DNA of 64,000 nucleotides, taken from positions 188,001 to 252,000 of the forward strand of contig JAQFVV010000567.1 in NCBI GenBank assembly GCA_028023455.1, given 5' to 3'. The stretch is from Epiperipatus broadwayi. Its lineage: Eukaryota > Onychophora > Udeonychophora > Euonychophora > Peripatidae. The notes under the pieces are model-generated. The model was given only the letters and a program-made list of their open reading frames with translations, was not told the origin of the DNA and searched no databases. The position numbers were made by a program, and so were the translations under genes. Below are positions 40,850-52,682 of this stretch, piece by piece; positions within the stretch are counted from its first letter, which is position 1; each line of letters opens with the position of its first letter.

Positions 40850-42339
40850 GTTCAATGATGAAATGTCCTGTGCTGCACAATCTGAAAGGACTAAAGTTCA
40901 TAGGAACCAAGGAAAGGGCCCAGAATTTGTTTATCTTGGAGATTGATGACTAAGCTTGCATGACTTGAAATGTATAAAGGTAACACCAAAGTTCTGTTCA
41001 AACACCCCACAAAATTACATAGATAAATCAGAGTCTTTAGCAAGAATTGGGAAGTCATATGCCCAGGGTCTGAGTTATAGGCTTAAGGAGGGAATCAAAA
41101 TATAATCAATCCCAAAGGAATGTACACTATCCAATCAGTCATTGTTTTCAGAATAGATTTTCATATAGCTATGCAAGGAACCATACCTAGGGGGGCATAA
41201 CAATAAGCTTCCATGTTACTTGAAAGATATAAGAGGGGGGATTCTGGTTTCTCTTTCAAAATTTTTAAATTTTATCTATAAATCAAGCAGTTCCTCTAGA
41301 GCACGATTAAAGGTGAGCCAATAATGAGTGAACCATAGTGAAAATAATATGAACATTGATGAATGTATCTCCAGAACAGACCCACATATTCAATAAAAGT
41401 AGATAATGTAGGCTGTTCATCTTTTAGCATAGAGGCTATAAAGTATTTGTAAGGTTGAAAGAAAGGCAATGGCAGAGGATATGTAGAGAAGTTTCTCTCA
41501 GAGGCATAGGTAGAAAGTGGAATCAATGCTTGAGAAACAATGTACAAGGAAATGTTTAGTAGGCAAGGCATTCAGGTTAATTTTCAACAACAAGTCAATG
41601 AATTGGGCTTGAGGAACCATTGTTTAAATTTCTTAATTAGCAGATGGATGTTGAGCCAAAAAAGAGTTGATCCTGCAGAAACATCAGGAAATAAGATGTG
41701 ATAAGCTTTTCAGGAATTAATTTCTTGGGAGTATGTCTTATTAGGAATCACAGTATACTTAGAGATATGGTATATGAGGGTTGTCAACTTGCCAGAAAAA
41801 GGGGGGGTTTATCTGTGGAAGATATTTCTTTAAAGGACAAGGAGTTAGGATATTGAAGGAACATTCTATAGACCATGTTGTAGGAGCATTGAAATAGAAA
41901 AGTATCTATGGAGTACAAGGAGAGCCCTTTGAGCTTTGTGTTTCTGAAGGCCTCTCAAGCTAATAGTTGCACTTTGTCTGATCTAATCAGATTAGTGTAC
42001 AACTTATATACCTTTCTGATAAAGGCTTTAGCTTTAGTGAAGTTTATCACTGGAATGAAATAGGATATTTTAGGGAATATTAGTATATTGATGAGGGAGG
42101 ACATGGCGAATATGGACATATATGTACTTTGGAAAGGGAGAAAGTAATTTTTGTGTAGATTGAAGTAACATCTTTTAGATAGATTTTCTCATGTCTGAAG
42201 TGGATTCAAATATAGGGAAACCTATGAAATTCTGAAGCTTTGCTGCATATGGACCAGGAATGTTCTTACCAGAATATAATTACCAGGTAGACAACTTGGC
42301 CATATTAAACTAAAGACTAGATTGATCAGAGAACTCATT

Positions 42340-42800
42340 AAGCATAAATAGGAGATTGGGAATTAGTTTTTGACAGCAAAAAAATGGACAAATCATCCAT
42401 ATGTGGTAAACTGAGGTATTACTTCTGGAATGTGGATGCTAGGAAAAGATCTCTCAATTTGAAGGAGCAATGGATTGAGGTAGGTGATGAAAAACAGGGC
42501 ACTGAGAGGGGAACCCTGAGGCTGGAGAATGTGGTAGAGAAGGGTCAAGAAGTTTTCCATTCTGTGACATGCACACTTCATGGTTTTAGAGAAGGTTCTT
42601 AATGATATTAATAATTTCCAAGAGAATGTCATATTCACTAAAAAAGGTTAAAATAGTATTGACTTGGATAGAATCAAAGGCAGCAGAGATGTCAAGCTGA
42701 ACTACCACTGGTCTAGATTGCCTGGAGAATCTGATATGATCAATAATGATTTTAAATAGATTTACAGCATCTGCAGTTGAATTTGTCCATTTTTGCAAAT
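42340..42800 (-). pseudogene. LINE reverse transcriptase remnant
   Basis: In two overlapping frames the minus strand gives VVVQLDISAAFDSI (RT motif with the first catalytic Asp, about 42700), then QPQGSPLSALFFITYLNPLL (about 42530), then HMDDLSIFLLSK (about 42370), the last matching the YADD box with His-Met in place of Tyr-Ala. These three motifs in the right order and spacing identify a non-LTR RT. Frameshifts separate them. A further open piece at 43682-43410 lies where the endonuclease-RT linker would be. Confidence 0.75.
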
Positions 42801-43699
42801 TGGTATTGCAATATATGGTAAAAAAATTTGATGTGAAATTTTGTCCTTTATAGTCGACTCAATAACCTTGACCATCAGATGAGTCATAGAAATAGGCCAC
42901 AGATTCTCCAGCAAAGATGGAATTATATTGCACTTGAGGATGTCTCAGACATTGAAAGAAAGATAATTAAGTTACATATGATTGGTATAAAAATTTGGAT
43001 AAATGTAGTATGAGGTAAGAGGGGATTGCATGAAGCCTTGGATGCGTTTTTTAGGCATTGATGTTAACTTGACCAGAATATCTTTCTCTGTAGTGCCATG
43101 ATCTGTAGTTGATGGATTCATTGTTGAAACTTGTTCTAGAATCAGGCATGAGAGTGGATAACTTTTTCCTGAAGTATGCAAAAAATCTTGAGGAGCATAT
43201 TTGATTATGAATATAGCTTATCTCCCACAATAATCAATTATGGAGTGGATTCCTTGTCCCTGTCACCCAGAGCTCACCTAATGCAGCCCCTGGACCAAGT
43301 GTGGGGATGACTGAAGAAGACAAGTAAGACTTTTGATTTTTTAGTAAAATGATACTCTGCCAAAATCAAGTGTTTGCTCTTATAATGGGATTTCAGATTT
43401 ATGATGAACCTACAGGGATTGCATTAAGGATATTTTTGAAGGTATTATTAAGTGATTCAAGTTCCAGTAGTTGTGATGATGGGCCTTTATTATGTGAAAG
43501 TATAGTTTGAGATTAGTGACATTAAGAAAACCAGGCATCCATTGGTGGCAGTGAAAAGATTCAAATCTTGGCGAATATGCCTCAGATAGGATAGCTTCAG
43601 GAGATGAGGATTTGAGAAGGATTCTGATGGTTGTGTTCAGTCTTGGAATAGTGCATGAGCTAAGGTCTAGAGATAAGGTCAAGTGATCTGAGAAGGCTA

Positions 43700-44524
43700 T
43701 AAGTTTGAGTGAGAGATCAATTAGGAAATTAGATCAGGTGAGTAGTAGATGATGTCTACCACAGAAGCATGCCTCCTTATATAAAGGAAAAGTTATTCAG
43801 CGGGAACCCTCCCCTCTCAATCTCACATAAAGATAATGTTAAAGTCTCCCAGGAAAATAGTAGAGTAATGGTTAGGGCAAGCATGATATTGATCTGTTGA
43901 ATTATCTGCTGAATGAGCAATTCATTTTTGTAGAGGTATATATATGTATTATAAATTTAGACCATGAAAGGTTTGATGATAGTCATCATCATCAGTATAT
44001 GTTGCTCTTTTAAATAATTGATCATCATCAGTATTTTTCTATATCTATGCTTATATATAGGTATATTTGGTTAATAATTAAATAAGTCCATCCCTGAAGA
44101 GAGATGACTACAGGAACTCCCTGAGTTTAAATTATGTGGTGTAATAGGGCCTAAAAAGGAGATATAATGAGTATACACTGGTCTAAGTTACATTAAAATA
44201 TTGTTAGTAAATTATAAGTTAGTATATTGAAAGTAGATGTGGCTTGGAACTGGGCATTTCATTGTGACATTTTTAGGATCTTATTCAAAAGCCTAGGTCT
44301 GACAGTAGTGAGATGCACTCCCTTTGTTATATGCCATTTCTGATTCAATAACATCTGACACACCCAAATGTGCCATTGAATCATGAATTTAGGATATGAT
44401 TTGTAGGTTGGTTGACAACATTTCATTCAAATCATCCAACTACTTATCCATATTCTCATCGTCGTATGAGGTACCCCATGGTTCCGGTATATTTGGCAGC
44501 ATCAACTTTAGGGTAGTGGGTTCC

Positions 44525-44576
<52 letters not shown>

Positions 44577-44880
44577 GGATAAAGGCTTTGTGGAATAGGG
44601 TAGCAATAATTATATGTGAATTTATATAGGTGATTTTGAAAAATTCAAATTGGTTGCTATTGGAAATTAAGATCATCAAGCCAGCAGTAGATGAAGGGGA
44701 AACCGAGTGACAAGATTACCAAGGAGGTTCAGAATTTTGCAGTTTAAAAATTGGTGGAACTTGGTCTCAGAGAGACACATAAAATGGGGAAGAATGACAA
44801 ATTATTTCATCAATACATCTGCTCTAATTAAGGAATTAAGACCCCGAATATTCATTCTTGATACCCTCAGATTCAGGCAT
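43700..44880 (-). pseudogene. LINE AP-like endonuclease remnant
   Basis: On the minus strand RMNIRGLNSLIRADVL (about 44850-44800) and, after a stop, MCLSETKFHQF (about 44765) match the start of the AP-type endonuclease of LINEs, including the catalytic Glu in the SETK motif. Further down, STIFLGDFNIIF (about 43860-43830) gives the GDFN motif. The region between is disrupted by stops, a TATA-rich stretch (43930-44070) and the (AT)n tract at 44527-44574. Confidence 0.65.
44527..44574. repeat. (AT)n microsatellite inside the LINE
   Basis: Pure AT tract of about 23 units interrupting the endonuclease remnant. Confidence 0.9.
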
Positions 44881-45247
44881 TGTTAATTCAACAGAAACAT
44901 TACAACTTATTTTCATTGATCAGCTGGTGAAAATTTTCAGGATAAAGGAACAAGATTTGTGGAATTTCCTTTGCAACTTCAGCAATTATTGTTCCTGCTA
45001 GGAGGACTGATAGTGGCTTTCTTTTTTAATGCTCTGGATCAGAATCCATCAATGAAAGGCATTATACCATTGCCTACTTTACAGTCTATGGTGGTCAGAG
45101 GCCTCCCCTCTTAAGGCTTCAGATGGCAAACCATTCTTAGATGTCAGTTTAGCATTTGTTATTTTAGAGTCCATAGGTAGCTATAAGTTATTATCATTAT
45201 TAGGATCAGGGGATAGAATAAGCTTACCAGGATCTTTATTAGACAAG

Positions 45248-46903
45248 TCATGATTGTATCCATGATTCATCATCTGTTTTAGAATTGGAATTACATTTTT
45301 TTCTTTGATAGGTGGGGTACAGGGGGTTCAGTATCGGAAGAACTAACACTTTGGCCATTTCCCCCCCCCCCATTGATTTGGGGACTTTATTAAGTTTCTT
45401 CCTCTTCTTTTTCATATATTGAGGCATTTGAAGAGCTTCTTCCATGGTGGAAGATACTGAGACAAAGGGCTCATTTAATGCACTCATTTAGTGAGCAAGA
45501 GATAGCAAAGAGTTAGGCATATCATCATTGACAGGAGTCAATTGAGAGTAGGTGGTATTTTTCATAGCTTCAGACAGAGTAATATATGCGTTTGTGGCTG
45601 GTACAATCATATCTGGGTTACAGTGATGCATTCTGGTTTTGATTCTTTTACTATCCCTATGACAGATCCTGGCAAGGCAATCCCTCACCAAGTGGCTCCT
45701 CTATCAACAGAAGAAACCTTGCAGAGTGACACCATGGAAGGTGATGATAAAAAGGGGTGTCAGCAGGGTTTGATTTTTTTTTCTCAAATATTTATTAAGC
45801 AAGTACAATGTTTCCAATGACAATTATGTATACATGGTAAATTAAAAAAGAAAGCTAGAATTACAAACAAAGAAGGATTGCCTGAGGATAACTAAATATA
45901 AGATAGTATTATTCTGGGCAAGAGGTAATAGTATTATTCTGGGCAAAAGGTAAACCTGAGTACCCGGTCTACTGTTAATACCCAAGTAGGCCAATTAAGC
46001 TCACCCAACTTGATTCTTTATGCAAGGTAAATTCAAAGGCGACAGTATTAGTATATACTGGAAGATCTATCCCCTTAATCATCAGGTACCTAAAATTTGA
46101 GACTATAATAATGCCTCAGTAATTGCTGCAAATCATTTTCTTTAAATCTAAGGTAACAGTTCTTGATCATGCCTGAATGTGGCAAATAATTTTGCCATCA
46201 AGGTAAATTTTCTGACCAAGGTTATTAAATTCTATTATTACATAATGATTATTAGGATGTTGCAAAATTTTGTCAACCAGCCTCAATAATTTTTTGTTAA
46301 CCCATTATAAATTCATTAATCATGAATTTATATAAATCACATGAAAGGTTAGTAACAGCCAAGATTGAAGTATTTTCACTGTAAAAGTTAAGGAAGGATT
46401 TATGTAGTTAAGGCAGAATGGTGTTATTAATTTTATTTGTTATCAAATCAAGGTCCTTTTGCTCCAAATTCAAATAATGAAGAGGTAAGTTCTCTTTCAT
46501 TTCTTCATCAATTAAATTTAAAATGTCTGATTTTTTGTAGTTTTACTTGTTGTAACATTAGGCTCATGCAGGCTTATCTGTATAACATTAGCATACAAAG
46601 GTTGGTTATTAATTTGTATCTTAGGTTGATTTTTGGAAGAGGAAGCATTGAAATTGGAAGCCACTATGTTAGTTTTTCCATTTATATCAAATTTATTGTT
46701 AGGATTATTTGATGTAGCAGAATTATGAGGAAAATTAAAAATAAAATTACCATTGCATTTCCCAAGTTTGGAAAATTCAGATTTTTAATTATCTCTCTAG
46801 AGAGAGGCTTCATCCTGCTCTTTATTGGCTTGAAATTTGTTGGATCAGGTGTCATTTGGGATGAGATTTTGAAAATAAGACATCTTCTCTTTGACTGTGA
46901 CAC
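45248..46903 (-). pseudogene. LINE ORF1 remnant
   Basis: Several open pieces on the minus strand (46903-46682, 45691-45488, 45487-45248) in different frames. Near 45700-45670 the sequence reads FFC, two stops, RSHLVRDCLARIC: a Gag-type zinc knuckle C-X4-H-X4-C whose first Cys position is replaced by Gly. Downstream is a Lys-rich tail (KKKRKKLNK). ORF1 proteins of this type bind element RNA. Identification rests on the knuckle and on position upstream of the endonuclease. Confidence 0.55.
45905..45955. repeat. 25-bp tandem duplication
   Basis: TAGTATTATTCTGGGCAA followed by RAGGTAA occurs twice in direct succession within the LINE ORF1 remnant. Confidence 0.8.
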
Positions 46904-47286
46904 CTTTGAATGGTGAGATTGGTTGCAGGGAGCTAGGTCCTGAGTTATCTTGAACTCCTAATTGATAATTCTTTAGAACTGTTGTAAGTCTCTTTAATAC
47001 TGAGTGACATATCCACCATTATCTGAGTAGCAGAGTAAGGAATTAAACTTTTATAAGAAAAGGTTTTCACTTGGAAATTTTCCAGAAAATCCCAAATAAT
47101 ATTAAAAACTTTTTAGAGCTTGAAATTCAGTGAAATTAACTAGATGCATATTACTATGATGATTAACAGATTTACCTAACAAATTCTACTATATTTCAAT
47201 TATATGTATAATACAAACACTTATCCAAACTCTAGCTTCAACAAGAAACCAACAAGATATTCAACTTTTTTCCTTTATATTTCATC

Positions 47287-47290
<4 letters not shown>

Positions 47291-47341
<51 letters not shown>

Positions 47342-47384
47342 AAATATATATATATAACACTAACTTATAAGTCTTTATTTTTTT

Positions 47385-47425
<41 letters not shown>
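47291..47425. repeat. Two (AT)n tracts
   Basis: (AT)n at about 47291-47357 and again at about 47391-47424, the second ending in CACACACAC. The Tyr-Ile repeat ORF across them is a translation artefact. Confidence 0.9.
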
Positions 47426-47429
<4 letters not shown>

Positions 47430-47434
<5 letters not shown>

Positions 47435-50400
47435 TTAGGAACAACAGTAATAAAAGACAAAGATTAAAATCTGTAATGATTATTGATATCTGGATTATTA
47501 TTGATTTTCTGATTATAACAGATTAATTCAAAATAAAATTATTTGGAGTTGCATCTTCACAACAGGCTCTCATTTCTAATATTAAAGCTAGGCAATTGTA
47601 ATATGCTCATCATGCATTCATAATATAAAGACAAGAAATAAACTGTTTCAGTAAGCATAAGTAAATTCATTGCTAAAGCATTGCATATATAAGCAAAGGG
47701 AAAATTAATAAAAAAATTATAAATGTTAATTTAAATAAAATGTAAAAAACAAAATACATAAATGGTATAATAAAATATTGTTCTAGAAAATCTTTAGGTA
47801 TGAAAATTTCCAAAAGAAATTTTATAAATTTAAATGACTTTATATATTTATTCTCACTTTGTATGAATAAAACTATTTAGTGGCAGTCAGCAGATTTTTT
47901 GACAGTTTATACTTATGGTTAATACATTTTATTTTTTATTTACATACTGTTAGAGTTCACATGAAAAAAAATTTTTAGTTGCAACTTATAATTCAGTATC
48001 ATGTGGTTTCACTTATGATTAGTTATTTGGGTCACAATATGGTTTCCACAAAACACAAGATTTACTTGGTCACTATCAGATTGTTCTCATAGCCTTTATT
48101 TGATAGTAGTTTAGCACATATTAGACTACATACTACAGAGATCATTTCTAAGGAGGTTGTACATCTACTCAGAAAGGATTTGGGGTAAGTTAGCCTGTCA
48201 TAGAAAGCTTCCCCGTACTCTAAAGAGATTCAATCTTGTCATATCAACTTGCAATTTCATTTTGAAGATAATACCAATGCAAAAAAAAAAAGAAAATGTG
48301 ATTTATATATTTTTAGGACTATTTATGCATAGTTCTTATCTCCTGGAATTTTAATTACTAAGACAAATTACAAATTTTATTTATGGGACCAATTTGAAAT
48401 ATTCACAATGACATAATTGATATAAAAATAAATTCTAAATTAGATTATCAAAATTCATTCATTCATTTTTTTCATAACAACGTTAATAGAATACCACTGT
48501 TGATTTTTATTACAGATTATCTTAATTAAAATGAAAAACTTCATCCTATACCATTTTAATTAGATCCATAAATTAATAATTTTCTAAAATATTTTTTTTT
48601 TACCTTTTATCTTCAAACTTTTTTAAAAAATATTTTTAAACAGGAATTAAAATGTTTTTTTTTGGGAAGGTAAAAAAGTTTCCTCCTTTACTAAAAAAAC
48701 TATTGAAATAAAATTTAAACTAAATTTATATATCCAATATTATAGAAGCTTTACTTAATAGCTTCTAGTTGGTTCTATTTAAAAAATCTGAAATGGAGAT
48801 GTCTATTTTAATATATGTTCATGTTTTGTTCTTATCATTGCATCATTTACCTTAGTTCAGTGTTAACCATCTATATTAGCCCAGAAGTCAGACCATCCTC
48901 TTTTATTCTGAATGCGTTTTGAAACATCCACCTTCACTTTTTTTTAAGTGAGTAAGATATATATGTAGCTCATATTTTAATTCAATTACAGATGTACTTT
49001 AACTTCATACACTCATACACACACACACATACATTTTTGAAATATATGACCAAAGACATGTGAAAAGATAAATTATTCCCAAAATGAACCTTTCATGCTG
49101 AGCCATCTCTACTCTGATTTATTGCGCATATTTTCATTATTTTTAGTATTATAGCAACTTACTAGAATTTGATTACAATTGTCAAACTTTCTGCACTTAC
49201 AAATTTGACACAAATCACTTTTATAGAAATATATTAATGATATATAGATCTTTTATATAAATATAAATTAAAATACAAAAAATGTTAAACTTAACTGTTA
49301 CAAATTCTTATATTAAATATTTCAATATTATTGCCTCACTATAAATAACAATAGTAACTTTTTTTTATTGTTTATTATTTATTGATTTTTTTTTTAATTT
49401 TTTAATTACATAAAAAAGAATTTACATTTGAACTAATCAAATTTCAACTGAGTGAGCTTTTTCAAACAAGGTTTTGAACAGATTTACATTAAAAGTCTGG
49501 CGACCTATAACTTTAATATTTCAATGTCTCTGTTAAAAAGTATAAAAACTAGAAATCTTTTTTTTAACATGAAAAGAATGGGTTTCTAAGTATAAAATTG
49601 AAAACATAAACCTATGTTACTAATTCACTAAGAAATCAGCAAAATGTAAATAATAACTCATAGATTGGAAAACATTTTATAAAAGTTAATGTAATCATAC
49701 AAGAAAACATTCCTCTCAAATAATATCCTGGATTTCACACAATTCCATTATAAGAGTATAACCTGAAATACGGAAATCTCATTTCAAGTATATCACAAAT
49801 CTAATATTTCATATATTACTAGAACAAAGAAACATATATTAATCCAAATGCTGCAAAAAAAAATTGTGACTTTTATCCCAATTTAAAATATTAATAAAAA
49901 TGAGTAGCAATATAACATACTATGATTTACTAAGCAATAAGAAATAACCACAACAATATATTAGAAAAATATAGGTCTACATGAATAATGAAGAATACAC
50001 TTATATCTCAAATATATTAATATTCACACTACAAGGATTACTTTTATAGAAATTTATGTCACATCCATATCTAATGTGGCAAACGAAGACAAAAATTCTT
50101 ATATGGTAAAAATTCATAGAATACAATTAAGTTTTAGCAATCAACATATTTCAACCAAATGCTTACTTGCATGAAAAGATTGTTTTCACATATTCCATAA
50201 TTTTACAACTATATTTTACATATAATCTGAGTTATTTATTATTTACAGATATTAATACTGAATTTTCATTTTCTATTTAGAGATTGAGAATTCACTATCA
50301 TATTTAAAATTAAGCATATATAAGAACAAATGCCAAGAGACAGGTAATATCACCTCTCTTTTGGAAAGTTTATTTACATTATTATACTCGTTATAAGTTT

Positions 50401-50493
50401 CAGTTACTTTCTGCTAAGTTATATATAATCTCAATTATTTATTCTTGACTAATAATAAGATTGTAAAATATTTTTAATAAAAATATACATATA
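47430..50493. other. AT-rich stretch without recognisable gene
   Basis: No coding signal, no delimited repeat. A short (CA)n lies at about 49015-49030. Confidence 0.5.
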
Positions 50494-50596
50494 CCCAGGT
50501 CTCGTTTTATGCGGATTTATTTAATGTGATTTTGAAGTTATGCAATTCATGTTTCTTCTTAATATCTTTGTATGCGGTTTTCTTTTATGCAATCAA

Positions 50597-50727
50597 AATT
50601 ATTAAATCAGAAGTTGAGCTCCGATAATGCACTATTACTTTAAATATTATAAATTTTACGCACTCATGTCATATTTAAAGTAATAGCATATTATTGGAGT
50701 TTGACTTCCATCTAATAATTTCAATAT
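50597..50727. repeat. Inverted repeat inside the Tigger-like element
   Basis: AATTATTAAATCAGAAGTTG followed by AGCTCCGATAATGC...ACTTTAAATAT is mirrored, with about 80-85% match by eye, by the sequence ending TCTAATAATTTCAAT. It is probably a small hairpin insertion or a local inverted duplication. Confidence 0.6.
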
Positions 50728-50823
50728 TTTCAGCTCTTTATAATAGTACTGTAATAGATTTTATGCAATAAAGAAGTTCATAATTCACTTAAAATCAGGA
50801 TTTCCCCATTTTATATACACATT

Positions 50824-51095
50824 AAATTTTACAAGATTATAATGTAAATCTGTTCAAACATTATAGATGTCTACGCTATGTATGTTGTTGTTTTTGCATT
50901 TTAAATCACATTCTATTTTTGCTTTTAAAAAAAAGAGTATGTAATCAATTAATAATTTAGTATCCACAAGTAATAAATTTTACAAGATTATAATGTAAAT
51001 CTGTTCAAACGTTCTGTATGTTGTTTTTGCATTTTAAATCACGTTCTATTTTTGCTTTTTAAAAAAAGTATGTAATCAATTAATCCTTTACATTT
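50824..51095 (+). repeat. ~151-bp tandem duplication
   Basis: AAATTTTACAAGATTATAAT and the following ~110 bases (including TTGCATTTTAAATCACRTTC and TATGTAATCAATTAAT) occur at 50824 and again at 50975, with small deletions in the second copy. Confidence 0.8.
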
Positions 51096-51127
51096 AGTGT
51101 TCACAAGTTTATTTTTAAAAGGTGAGT

Positions 51128-51320
51128 AACAGTATTGGACACAATTAAATTTGACAATTAAAATCTGATTTTTAATTGTAATTAACAATTTAAAAATTAT
51201 GTAACATGATCTGAAACAATGAAATTTGATTTTTAAATGGAATTGAAAATTAAAAAATTAAAGGCAAAAATAAGAATTTAATTTTTAATTGTTAGTTTTA
51301 ATTAAATTTTGCCCAACAGT
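51128..51320. mobile_element. Small MITE with GGTGAGT target duplication
   Basis: GGTGAGT flanks both sides (51121-51127 and 51321-51327). The insert is 193 bp, starts AACAGTATTGGACACAATT and ends AAATTTTGCCCAACAGT, so its ends are imperfect inverted repeats of the CAGTGTTGGGCAA kind. The interior is (A/T)-rich and itself nearly palindromic. A 7-8-bp duplication and such ends would suit a hAT-type MITE; the ends are too diverged to be sure. Confidence 0.55.
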
Positions 51321-51450
51321 GGTGAGTCAGTGTCTTTTTATTATTGTAAGTCTAAGTTCTTATTTTTATTTTAAACTTTTAGTTTACTCTAATAAAGAGA
51401 AAAAAAAACACCCTAGAAAATGAATTTCTTTGGAAACAAAAATTTCAATT

Positions 51451-51543
51451 TTAGATCACTTAGCGAAATGAGAAGGATCAACAGTGATTGGAAAATATTT
51501 TAGTTTAGGTGAATCCACTATAAGACCAATTTAAAAAAATGAA
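51451..51543 (+). pseudogene. Tigger-type transposase HTH fragment
   Basis: One frame reads LDHLAK, stop, EGSTVIGKYFSLGESTIRPI, stop, KNE. This matches the first DNA-binding helix-turn-helix of pogo/Tigger transposases (CENP-B N-terminal type), where a ...GESTIR.I.KNE helix is characteristic. The two stops show the gene is dead. The rest of the transposase, including the DDE catalytic domain, is absent. Confidence 0.65.
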
Positions 51544-51949
51544 GTTGGCACTAGTTATATTTCCTCTTGTGATAAATCTGATGTCTCAAATAGTGATAAT
51601 GATTAAAATACCATACAAATATAAAAAAATGTAAATTACATATAAAAATATATTGTTTTGAATAAAATTAAATACTGTAGTTAATAAAAAAAGTTTGTCT
51701 TGTATCAATTTTTTTCAAATTTGAAATTTTTCATTAGTCATATTTTATTTTCCTATTTTTTTTATGTGAATTTTAAAGTATTTTTATGTTGTTGTTTGCT
51801 TTTATGCGATTTTTGGAAAATTACAGGGTTGTCATCTGATCCTTTGTGTCAGCCACTAGAGGCACAATTTCTAGCTAATTTTTTAAAAATATGCCATTTC
51901 CATGGCCGCACTCAAGCCTTTAAGCATTCTTTCTAAAAGAAATCCTAGA

Positions 51950-52060
51950 AATATTGTTAACTTGGAGTTAAGTCTACTTTCTACGCTAAAAGGTAGAGTG
52001 TTAACTCAGAAGTTAAGTCTCCTTTCTACGATAAAATCTAGAAAGAGTGTTAACTCGGCT
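51950..52060 (+). repeat. Tandem duplication near the nested element's left end
   Basis: GTTAACT, then AGTTAAGTCTMCTTTCTACG and MTAAAA, occur in two close copies (about 51957-51995 and 52000-52040), followed by a third GTTAACTCGGCTTAGCGG. Confidence 0.7.
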
Positions 52061-52682
52061 TAGCGGCTAATGGTGTGGCTTTTTCCGATGCTAAAAGCAA
52101 AGGAAACTGCCATAGTTGTTTGTGTCATGTACTATATCGTAATGCTGCATTATGTATTTTATGTAACAATATCGTACGAGAGTGTGTTAATTTGATCGTG
52201 TCAAAATTATTTAAATTTTCATCGATACCTTTTTTTAAGACCAATTGATGTACTGTTACATTTTATCAATTTTAACAGTATCGTGATTGTTCATCATAAA
52301 TTTGTATTCCTTTTAAATTTTCAATTAGGGTGGAATAGTGTAAAAATTTAAAAATCACACTTTGAGTCACGTTTTAGCGAGAAATTTTCTGAGACAAAAA
52401 GTATGGCTAATTCCCACAACAGAAAACTTGAAAAAATGAAAATTGCCAGACACAGAAGCCAGCACTGGAATATTTCTACAGCAGAAAAAAAGAAAAAAAA
52501 CATCCTGCTGCTGAAAGAAAAGATTGGATTGTGTGGCAAATATATGCAGATTTGAGGTCCAAAAACATCTGCCGACGGAAATGTTCACTTCGTAAAGGCA
52601 AGCTTGTTTGAGGGATTCTAAATGGCCTTCGTCAAATGTCAAAAATAAAAGAAATAACTTCAATTTTTATTTAAATGTACAT

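Larger units (their letters stand above)
40850..47150 (-). mobile_element. Degenerate non-LTR (LINE) retrotransposon, minus strand
   Basis: A 6.3-kb block of less AT-rich sequence with fragments, in order on the minus strand, of an ORF1 with a damaged zinc knuckle (46900-45480), an AP-like endonuclease (44880-43700) and a reverse transcriptase (42800-42340). All frames carry many stops and shifts. The order ORF1-endonuclease-RT is that of APE-type non-LTR elements. The RT motif PQGSPLS is unlike the RQGCPLS of L1 and points to an I/Jockey/CR1-type group, but the clade is not settled. Boundaries are set by the change in base composition and are approximate. An (AT)n tract was inserted or expanded at 44527-44574. 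Confidence 0.75.

Noticed and set aside
42384-42602. Plus-strand 72-codon ORF
   Set aside because: It lies exactly antisense to the LINE RT remnant and is a shadow of it.
47204-47467. Tyr-Ile repeat ORFs here, at 44396-44679 and at 54973-55155
   Set aside because: Translations of (AT)n tracts.
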